From: Betaproteobacteria bacterium
Lineage (GTDB): Bacteria; Pseudomonadota; Gammaproteobacteria; Burkholderiales; Casimicrobiaceae
Reading direction: 5' to 3'
Assembly: GCA_013298695.1 (NCBI GenBank)
Contig: JAAFIS010000007.1
Location: forward strand, 124,001-188,000
Length of the DNA: 64,000 nt
Shown here: positions 57,743-64,000 of the stretch, piece by piece
Layout: every line of letters begins with the position of its first letter
Numbering within the stretch: position 1 is the stretch's first letter
Notes under the pieces: generated by a model
Databases searched by the model: none
Told to the model about the DNA's origin: nothing
Seen by the model: the letters and a program-made list of their open reading frames with translations, nothing else
Translations under genes and position numbers: made by a program

Positions 57743-58392
57743 ATCCCGAGAAACGTCATCGAATTTTTGCAACGCTATCGCTTGCAAATCCCAATCCGAA
57801 AACTGAGCTTGAATATGGCAATCCATTTCAGCTGGTGATTGCCGTGTTGCTCTCTGCGCAGACTACCGACAAAGCGGTTAACGTGGCCACGCGGCGATTT
57901 TTCCCGTTTGTTAATACGCCGCAGCAGATGGTCGATCTTGGCGTCGAGCAGCTCGAAAATCACATCAAGACCATCGGGCTTTATCGCAACAAGGCGAAAA
58001 ATGCCGTGGCCGCTGCAAAGCAGTTGCTTGAACTCCACGGAGGCGAAGTGCCAAACGATCGCGCGGCATTAGAGGCGTTGCCGGGAGTCGGACGAAAAAC
58101 GGCGAATGTGGTTTTGAATGAAGCTTTTGGCGAAGCGACATTTGCTGTTGATACGCACGTGTTTCGTGTCGCAAATCGCATGAAACTAGCCCCAGGGAAA
58201 AACGTTGATGAAGTTGAGCGCAAGCTCATGAAGTTCACGCCACCGGAATTCTTAAAAAGTGCGCATCACTGGTTGATTCTTCATGGGCGGTATACCTGCG
58301 TCGCGAGAAATCCAAAGTGCGCACAGTGCGTGGTGTTTGAGGATTGTGAGTACGCTGGGCGAAAAAAGATTCGCGATGAGTCAACGGTTTGA
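57739..58392 (+). CDS. nth: Endonuclease III
   Basis: DNA glycosylase/AP lyase that removes oxidised pyrimidines. 217 residues. The helix-hairpin-helix LPGVGRKTANVVLNEAFG holds the catalytic Lys, VDTHVFRVANR the catalytic Asp, and CVARNPKCAQCVVFEDC is the C-terminal [4Fe-4S] loop. The start overlaps the stop of the RnfB-like gene, so both are co-translated. The order with DUF1841 downstream is common in Betaproteobacteria. Confidence 0.98.
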   Translation: MNPEKRHRIFATLSLANPNPKTELEYGNPFQLVIAVLLSAQTTDKAVNVATRRFFPFVNTPQQMVDLGVEQLENHIKTIGLYRNKAKNAVAAAKQLLELHGGEVPNDRAALEALPGVGRKTANVVLNEAFGEATFAVDTHVFRVANRMKLAPGKNVDEVERKLMKFTPPEFLKSAHHWLILHGRYTCVARNPKCAQCVVFEDCEYAGRKKIRDESTV

Positions 58393-58531
58393 GCACGGGG
58401 ACGACAAATTCATGCAAACGCTAACCGCCCATCGTCGCGCCGATGTAGACAAAGCGTTGCGTCTTAGCGAGCCACGAGATCGACGTCCTCTCGCCCTCTC
58501 GTCGTCTCGTCCTTTTTGCGAAGCAAAATAA

Positions 58532-58975
58532 ATGTTTAACCCCAGCAGAGACCAAGCCCGCCAGTTTTTCATCGACACCTGGAAAAAATTTCAGACCAAA
58601 AATCCAGCGACGCCGATGACTCCGCTCGAAACCAAGGCCGCTGAAATCATGGCGCTGCATCCCGAATATCACCGGGTGTTGGAGCGACCGGAGTCGTTCA
58701 TTACGCAAGACTGGCGCCCGGAATCAGGTGACATCAACCCGTTCCTGCATTTCGGATTTCATCTTGCTATTCAAGAGCAGTTGGACATCAATCAACCGCA
58801 CGGTATAGTTGAAATCCACGCACAACTCGCGGCGAAACACGATGGCGACCCACACGCGGCAAAACACGAAATACTCGAATGCTTGGGCGAAACCCTGTGG
58901 CAATCGCAACGCACCGGACAAGCGCTCGACGGCGCGCTGTATTTGCAGCTATTGCGACAGCGTTTAGAACGCTGA
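58532..58975 (+). CDS. DUF1841 protein
   Basis: 147-residue cytosolic protein of the DUF1841 family, function unknown. Typical start MFNPSRDQARQFFIDTWKK, middle DWRPESGDINPFLHFGFHLA, and the His-rich HDGDPHAAKHEILECLGE, which could bind metal. It lies 139 bp after nth, the usual neighbour. Confidence 0.92.
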   Translation: MFNPSRDQARQFFIDTWKKFQTKNPATPMTPLETKAAEIMALHPEYHRVLERPESFITQDWRPESGDINPFLHFGFHLAIQEQLDINQPHGIVEIHAQLAAKHDGDPHAAKHEILECLGETLWQSQRTGQALDGALYLQLLRQRLER

Positions 58976-59000
58976 ACTGGGTTTCAGCTCTACCCGTGTA

Positions 59001-59085
59001 GGCCCAATTTAATTGGGCGATCAGCGTTTTTATAGATTATTCCGAAAAAGTAATAAACTGAATGTCCGCGCTGACGTGTAGGTTC
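59001..59085. repeat. HP85 element I (right arm decayed)
   Basis: Left arm GGCCCAATTTAATTGGGCG (59001-59019) is a perfect palindrome apart from its central base. The right arm, expected near 59067-59085, is not clearly recognisable; that stretch contains CTGACGTG, also seen in elements B and J. Between the convergent ends of DUF1841 and proC. Confidence 0.6.
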
Positions 59086-59201
59086 ATTCGTCCTAAAGCT
59101 ATTTGCCGATTGCATTCAACGCCAACCAAGCTTCGCGTCCTAGTGAACAACGGGAGCGCTGTCTTTTTCTCGTTCGTCGTTCGTCATTGCGCGAAGCGTA
59201 A

Positions 59202-60005
59202 TTACCCTTTGCCCAATTCCGCACCGCGATCTCGGGCGGCTTTTACTGCGTCGACTAACGCTTGCTTCACATTTCTCTGCTCGATCACGGCGAGCGCCGC
59301 TGCGGTGGTTCCGCCCTTCGATGTCACTCTCTCGCGAAGCGTCGCGGGGGACTCGTCGGAGCTCGTCGCCAGCGCGGTGGCCCCTCGCAGCGTCGCGAGC
59401 ACCAGCGTGCGCGCGTCACTCGAGCTAAATCCGACAGCCTGCGCCGCGTCAATCATCGATTCAATCCAGTGGAACACGTAAGCGGGACCACTGCCCGAAA
59501 CAGCGGTGACGGCGTCAATCATCGACTCTTCGTTGACTTGCACGACCTCGCCGCAAGACTTCAATAACGCGATCGCTGCATCAACGTCGTGTGGACCAAG
59601 CGAAGCGGGCGCGAATAAGCCGGTAATACCTTGGCCGATGAGCGCCGGCGTGTTCGGCATAGTGCGCACGATGCGCGACGTTTTTCCGTCAAGCCACCGC
59701 GAAAGCGAAGCGACTGTTGTGCCCGCCGCAATGCTCACGACAAGCTCGTTGTTCAAGAAAGGCGCAAGCTGTTCGCACGCCACCTTTAGCGTTTGCGGCT
59801 TGGTGGCGAGCACGATCGCATCGGCGTTAGCGATTGCCGCGTGCGTCGGCGCTTCATGTGCATTTACTCCAGTGAGTGCGATGCGCTCACGCGCCTCGGC
59901 AAAAGGCTCGACCACATGCCGCTCGAGCAATGGATATGACTTCGCAAGCCCGGCAAGCATTGCGCTCGCCATATTGCCGCCACCGATAAAACAAACTTTT
60001 TTCAT
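59202..60005 (-). CDS. proC: Pyrroline-5-carboxylate reductase
   Basis: Last step of proline synthesis: reduces pyrroline-5-carboxylate with NAD(P)H. 267 residues from ATG 60005 (MKKVCFIGGGNMASAML, the Rossmann start). Motifs: VLATKPQTL, RTMPNTPALIGQGITG, and the C-terminal dimer signature VSGSGPAYVFHWIESMIDAA and LRERVTSKGGTT. It follows yggS on the minus strand, a very common pair. Confidence 0.97.
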   Translation of the reverse strand: MKKVCFIGGGNMASAMLAGLAKSYPLLERHVVEPFAEARERIALTGVNAHEAPTHAAIANADAIVLATKPQTLKVACEQLAPFLNNELVVSIAAGTTVASLSRWLDGKTSRIVRTMPNTPALIGQGITGLFAPASLGPHDVDAAIALLKSCGEVVQVNEESMIDAVTAVSGSGPAYVFHWIESMIDAAQAVGFSSSDARTLVLATLRGATALATSSDESPATLRERVTSKGGTTAAALAVIEQRNVKQALVDAVKAARDRGAELGKG

Positions 60006-60013
60006 CGCCAAAT

Positions 60014-60076
60014 TGTAGGCGCGGGCCTGACCGCGCTAGCGCGTTGCGAAACAGCGCGGTCAAGTCGGCACCTACA
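60014..60076. repeat. Second copy of the GGCGCGGGC-TGACCGCG inverted repeat
   Basis: Left arm at 60014-60037 and right arm at 60053-60076, complementary over 24 bp with four mismatches; related to 3889-3957. It lies between yggS and proC. The yggS stop codon (60072-60074, minus strand) is inside the right arm, so the element ends the gene. Confidence 0.75.
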
Positions 60077-60776
60077 GCCGCGCGGGTCGCGCTCCGAATA
60101 CGGCAGTGCCTACGCGAACCATCGTTGAGCCACACGCAATCGCGATTTCCAAATCATCCGACATACCGATTGAAAACGTATCGACACTCGTATGTCGCAG
60201 CTTCGCCTGGTCAAACACAATGCGCAATGCGGCGTATTGTTCGCGCGTTTTCGCCTCTCCTAAGCCGGGTTCTGGCATCCCCATCACGCCGCGCAGCCGA
60301 ATATTGGGTAACGCTGCCACTGCGTCGATCAGTGCCTCGGCGTCGGCAAAACTTGCGCCGCTTTTCGAGGCCTCGCCGCTAATGTTGACCTGTACACATA
60401 CGTTGAGCGGCGGCATCTCGGGTGGCCGCTGCGCAGAAAGACGTTGCGCGATTTTCAATCGATCAACCGAGTGCACCCAGTGCATCGTGGTCGCAACGTC
60501 GCGGGTTTTGTTCGATTGAATCGGCCCGATGAGATGCCATTCAATCTCGGGCAAATCTGAAAGCGCTGCGACCTTGTCGACCGCCTCTTGCACGTAGTTT
60601 TCGCCAAACGCGCGCTGGCCCGCAGCATAAACGTGACGAATTTTGTCAGTCGTTTGCAGTTTGCTCACGGCCAGAAGTCCAGTTGAGTCAATCGGGCGGC
60701 CCGCCGCGATACAGGCAGCATTGATTCGTGCGCGAACTTGCTCGATTGCTTGCGAAGCGTCGGACGTTAACGTCAT
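60072..60776 (-). CDS. yggS: YggS-family PLP-binding protein
   Basis: Pyridoxal-phosphate homeostasis protein, about 234 residues from ATG 60776; a longer start at 60809 is possible. TIM-barrel motifs: LLAVSKLQTTDKI with the PLP-binding Lys, GENYVQEAVDKVAAL, WHLIGPIQSNKTR, LRGVMGMPEPG and FSIGMSDDLEIAIACGSTMVRVGTAVFG. Divergent from pilT and followed by proC, a conserved order. It is not thought to be an enzyme with its own substrate but to buffer PLP. Confidence 0.96.
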   Translation of the reverse strand: MTLTSDASQAIEQVRARINAACIAAGRPIDSTGLLAVSKLQTTDKIRHVYAAGQRAFGENYVQEAVDKVAALSDLPEIEWHLIGPIQSNKTRDVATTMHWVHSVDRLKIAQRLSAQRPPEMPPLNVCVQVNISGEASKSGASFADAEALIDAVAALPNIRLRGVMGMPEPGLGEAKTREQYAALRIVFDQAKLRHTSVDTFSIGMSDDLEIAIACGSTMVRVGTAVFGARPARL

Positions 60777-60886
60777 AATGGGAGAACAGCTTAGAAACAG
60801 CGTAGACATTTGATTCTAGGAGCCCGGCGACTCGCCTGCGCTCGCGTTCGTGAAAAGATCATGTGGCTTCGCTCAGAGACTTCAAT

Positions 60887-61927
60887 ATGGATATTTCAGA
60901 ACTTCTTGCGTTCTCGGTGAAAAACAACGCATCCGACCTGCATATTTCAGCAGGGCTGCCGCCAATGTTGCGCGTGCACGGCGATATTCGCCGCATCAAT
61001 TTGCCCGCGATGGAACATAAGGACGTACACGGCCTCGTCTACGACATCATGTCGGACGCGCAACGCAAAGTGTTCGAGGAAAACCTTGAGGTTGATTTCT
61101 CGTTCGAAATACCGAACCTTGCTCGCTTCCGCGTCAACGCGTTCAACCAAGAGCGCGGTGCGGCAGCGGTCTTTCGTACCATTCCATCGCGCGTGCTCTC
61201 GCTTGAGGATTTGGGTTGCCCAAAGATTTTCGCCGATCTTTCCATGAAACCTCGCGGTCTGGTGTTGGTGACCGGGCCGACCGGTTCTGGTAAATCGACG
61301 ACGCTCGCGGCGATGGTGAATCACGTTAATGAGAACTTGCTCGGGCACGTGCTCACGGTCGAAGATCCCATTGAATTCGTTCACGAGAGCAAAAAGTGTC
61401 TCATTAACCAGCGCGAGCTCGGCCCACAAACACTTTCCTTCTCTAACGCGCTCCGCTCGGCGCTGCGCGAAGACCCGGACGTGATTCTCGTTGGTGAGAT
61501 GCGTGACTTAGAAACAATTCGCCTCGCGTTAACGGCTGCCGAAACTGGGCATTTGGTGTTCGGCACGCTGCACACATCGTCGGCGGCGAAAACAATTGAC
61601 CGGATTGTTGACGTCTTCCCCGCGGAAGAAAAAGATATGACGCGATCCATGTTGTCGGAGTCGCTGATCGCCGTGATCTCGCAGTCGCTTCTGAAGCGCA
61701 AAGATGGATCGGGGCGGCTCGCCGCGCACGAGATCATGATCGGAACACCGGCGATCCGAAATTTGATTCGTGAGAACAAAATCGCTCAGATGTACTCAGT
61801 AATTCAAACGAGTTTGGGCCAAGGCATGCAAACGCTGGATCAGTGTTTGCAAGATTTGGTTCGCAGGAATTTGATTTCAACTAACGACGCACGCCTCGCG
61901 GCAAAACAAGGCGAGATGTTTGCCTAG
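60887..61927 (+). CDS. pilT: Type IV pilus retraction ATPase PilT
   Basis: Hexameric ATPase that pulls pili back for twitching motility and DNA uptake. 346 residues from ATG 60887 (MDISELLAFSVKNNASDLH). Walker A GPTGSGKSTTLAAM, Asp box, Walker B PDVILVGEMRDLETI, His box HLVFGTLHTSSA and the PilT-specific AIRNLIRE retraction motif. pilU follows after 68 bp. Confidence 0.98.
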   Translation: MDISELLAFSVKNNASDLHISAGLPPMLRVHGDIRRINLPAMEHKDVHGLVYDIMSDAQRKVFEENLEVDFSFEIPNLARFRVNAFNQERGAAAVFRTIPSRVLSLEDLGCPKIFADLSMKPRGLVLVTGPTGSGKSTTLAAMVNHVNENLLGHVLTVEDPIEFVHESKKCLINQRELGPQTLSFSNALRSALREDPDVILVGEMRDLETIRLALTAAETGHLVFGTLHTSSAAKTIDRIVDVFPAEEKDMTRSMLSESLIAVISQSLLKRKDGSGRLAAHEIMIGTPAIRNLIRENKIAQMYSVIQTSLGQGMQTLDQCLQDLVRRNLISTNDARLAAKQGEMFA

Positions 61928-61995
61928 TCATGTGCCCACTGGCATGAACAATCGCTGCCTGATTGTGCGGCATTGAGCAGAAGGAATAAAGCAGT

Positions 61996-63135
61996 ATGGA
62001 ACGCGAACAAGCCACCCAATTTATGAGCTCGCTTCTCGGCATGATGGCCGAGAAAAAAGCATCTGATCTCTTCATCACCGCGGGTTTCCCGCCGGCGCTA
62101 AAGGTCGATGGGGCGATCACGCCGATTGCGAAGCAAGTGCTCTCTCCTCTGCATACACTCACGCTCGCTCGCTCCATCATGAACGACAAACAGGCGGCCG
62201 AGTTTGAGAAAACCAACGAATGTAATTTCGCGATTCATCCACCCGGTTTGGGGCGCTATCGCGTGAGCGCTTTCATGCAACAAGGCCAAGTCGGCATGGT
62301 GCTGCGCACGATCAACATAAACATTCCGCGCTTTGAAGAGCTGATGTTGCCGCCAATCCTGCGCGACATTGTGATGGCCAAGCGCGGGCTGGTGATTTTC
62401 GTGGGCGCAACTGGCAGCGGTAAAACGACGTCGATGGCGGCGATGATCGATCACCGAAATCGCAACTCACGAGGCCACATTCTCACCATCGAAGACCCAA
62501 TTGAGTTTGTACACGAGCATCGCAATTGCGTCGTCACGCAGCGCGAAATCGGCACCGACACCGATAACTGGGGCATCGGACTCAAAAACGCACTGCGCCA
62601 AGCGCCCGACGTCATCATGATCGGTGAGATCCGCGATCAAGAGTCGATGGATCACGCAGTCGCGTTCGCGGAAACGGGGCACTTATGTATGGCGACTTTG
62701 CACGCCAACAATACTAACCAAGCGCTTGATCGCATCATCAACTTTTTCCCGGAAGCGCGCCGTCAGCAACTGTTGATGGATTTGTCGCTCAACTTGCGCT
62801 CCTTTATTTCGCAGCGCTTGATTCCAAAGCGCGACGGTAAAGGCCGTGTTCCGGCTGTGGAAGTGATGCTCAATTCGCCGCTGATTTCGGATTTGATTTT
62901 CAAAGGTGAAGTCTCTGAGATCAAAGAAATCATGAAAAAGTCGAACGAGTTGGGAATGCAAACGTTCGATCAATCACTGTTTCATCTGCATGAAAACGGT
63001 TTGATTTCGTATGAAGACGCGCTGCGCAATGCCGACAGCGTGAACGATCTGAGGCTGCGTATCAAACTCGAAGGCCATGAATCGAAAGGCCGCAACATGC
63101 TGGCGGGGCTCGAGCATTTAGACATGGTCCAGTAG
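61996..63135 (+). CDS. pilU: Type IV pilus PilT-like ATPase PilU
   Basis: Accessory retraction ATPase that works with PilT. 379 residues. Walker A GATGSGKTTSMAAM, Walker B PDVIMIGEIRDQESM, His box HLCMATLHANNTNQALDR, and the longer C-terminal tail (LRLRIKLEGHESKGRNMLAG) typical of PilU. AGAAGGA precedes ATG 61996. The pilT-pilU order is standard. Confidence 0.97.
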   Translation: MEREQATQFMSSLLGMMAEKKASDLFITAGFPPALKVDGAITPIAKQVLSPLHTLTLARSIMNDKQAAEFEKTNECNFAIHPPGLGRYRVSAFMQQGQVGMVLRTININIPRFEELMLPPILRDIVMAKRGLVIFVGATGSGKTTSMAAMIDHRNRNSRGHILTIEDPIEFVHEHRNCVVTQREIGTDTDNWGIGLKNALRQAPDVIMIGEIRDQESMDHAVAFAETGHLCMATLHANNTNQALDRIINFFPEARRQQLLMDLSLNLRSFISQRLIPKRDGKGRVPAVEVMLNSPLISDLIFKGEVSEIKEIMKKSNELGMQTFDQSLFHLHENGLISYEDALRNADSVNDLRLRIKLEGHESKGRNMLAGLEHLDMVQ

Positions 63136-63173
63136 CACACGCTGCAGCTTTAGCGTATCGCTAATTTTCGCCG

Positions 63174-63258
63174 CGCCCGTTGTGCTTGAGTACAGCGCTA
63201 GTTTTTGTGTTTCTCAAGAAACATCTTTTATTCCCTTCTCGCCCAATTGAACGGGGCG
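63174..63258. repeat. HP85 element J
   Basis: Right arm CGCCCAATTGAACGGGGCG (63240-63258) is clear. The left arm, from 63174, keeps only CGCCCGTT. The 85-bp span matches the family. Between pilU and the EamA gene, ending 16 bp before its ATG. Confidence 0.55.
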
Positions 63259-63274
63259 CTGACGTGCAGAGTTA

Positions 63275-64000
63275 ATGCCTGTTTCTACGCCTTGGATCGC
63301 CTATTTTTGCCTCGCACTCGGCATGTCGCTGGTCGGAATGTACGTTGGCTTTTCGAAGGTTTTAGTCGCCGCGTTTCCGGTGTTTCTCCTCGCGTGGCTT
63401 CGTTTCGGGATCGCGGCGCTCGCGATGGCACATTGGCTCAAGCGCGAACCGGATTTTCCGCCGATTGATCGCAAGACGTCGCGCTTACTTTTCTTTGAAT
63501 CCCTATTCGGAAATTTTTTGTTTTCAATTTGCATGTTGCTCGGCATGCGCTATGCGAGCGCGCTCACGGCAGGCGTGGTGATGGCGGCGATCCCGGCAGT
63601 TGTTGCGTTGTTATCGTGGTGGTTACTTAAAGAGCGCGTCGCGCCTCGCACGTGGATCGCGATCGTTCTTGCGATGAGCGGAGTCGCATTGCTCGCGTAC
63701 GGGCGGAGCGCGGACGTGAACGCGAGCAACGCATTGCTTGGCATCGCTTTGCTATTCGGTGCGGTGGTTTGCGAAGCGATATACGTTGTGATTGGCAAGC
63801 GCTTGACTGGACAGGTGTCTCCAAGACGCATCAGCGCGATCATCAATCTTTGGGGACTTGTCTTGATGACGCCCCTCGGCATCTGGCAGGCGACGTCGTT
63901 TGAGTTTGCAAACGTTTCACTCAAGCTCTGGGGCGGTCTTGCGCTCTACGCACTTGCGGCCAGCATGTGGACGGTTTGGCTCTGGATGACGGGTTTAAAG
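63275..64000 (+). CDS. EamA/DMT-family transporter, 5' part
   Basis: Inner-membrane transporter of the drug/metabolite superfamily, cut by the window end after 242 codons. Starts MPVSTPWIAYFCLALGMSLV; several hydrophobic helices follow (VFLLAWLRFGIAALAMA, ALTAGVVMAAIPAVVALLSW, ASNALLGIALLFGAVVCEAI, LWGGLALYALAASMWTVWL), and the EamA stretch LLSWWLLKERVAPRTWIAI is at the end of the first repeat. ATG 63275 is inferred; the stop codon is outside. The substrate is unknown. Confidence 0.88.
   Translation, partial: MPVSTPWIAYFCLALGMSLVGMYVGFSKVLVAAFPVFLLAWLRFGIAALAMAHWLKREPDFPPIDRKTSRLLFFESLFGNFLFSICMLLGMRYASALTAGVVMAAIPAVVALLSWWLLKERVAPRTWIAIVLAMSGVALLAYGRSADVNASNALLGIALLFGAVVCEAIYVVIGKRLTGQVSPRRISAIINLWGLVLMTPLGIWQATSFEFANVSLKLWGGLALYALAASMWTVWLWMTGLK

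Overview
The window reads as one continuous piece of a betaproteobacterial chromosome, probably Burkholderiales or a close relative. The support is gene order typical of that class: purN with a DUF3108 gene, trxA-rho, ftsK-lolA, nth with a stand-alone RnfB and DUF1841, and proC-yggS-pilT-pilU. Secreted proteins with DUF5648, IPTL-CTERM-like and dockerin-like ends fit too. No rRNA, tRNA, CRISPR array, phage or insertion sequence was recognised. The genus cannot be named from the sequence.

Layout. 1-5.5 kb: 3' end of purN, a TonB-linker-like DUF3108 gene, a complete TRAP transporter (dctP, dctQ, dctM, minus strand) and a DUF486 membrane protein. 5.6-13.7 kb: an accessory locus with three minus-strand secreted-protein genes (two built from seven Cys-paired delta-60 repeats plus a dockerin-like end), facing a divergent ECF sigma factor and a Ser/Thr kinase with a TPR-like part. 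13.7-23.2 kb: housekeeping genes (rho, trxA, two small cytochromes c, ftsK, lolA, rarA) with a diguanylate cyclase between lolA and rarA. 23.3-27.6 kb: a radical SAM enzyme overlapping a DUF547 lipoprotein gene, then a broken SBBP-repeat gene. 27.7-36 kb: GNAT acetyltransferase, htpG with a heat-shock-type promoter, selO, a membrane-anchored trypsin-like protease, and a MoxR/DUF58/VWA cluster. 36-47 kb: a large ExeM/NucH-type nuclease, serS with a serine-rich candidate leader peptide, a GGDEF-EAL protein, a PhzF-like gene and ettA. 47-56 kb: a TPR/degenerate HD-GYP-like protein divergent from a 48-residue double-glycine peptide gene, then an Old Yellow Enzyme, a Tat-exported protein, a sialidase-like secreted protein, a LysR/NmrA divergent pair and a degenerate metallo-beta-lactamase-fold protein. 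56-64 kb: acyltransferase, rnfB-like, nth, DUF1841, proC, yggS, pilT, pilU and the 5' part of an EamA transporter.

The most unusual feature is a dispersed 84-86 bp element, called HP85 here. It has two palindromic arms of about 19 bp (consensus near CGCCCNNTTNAANNGGGCG) around an AT-rich centre of about 48 bp. Twelve copies were found by eye, eleven of them between genes and one inside the start of a secreted-protein gene. Constant length with variable arms suggests a REPIN-like mobile or structural element. Other leads are the serine-rich leader before serS, the peptide/TPR divergent pair, and the sigma-kinase-propeller locus.

All coordinates and motifs were read by eye. Family names rest on recognised motifs, not on database searches.
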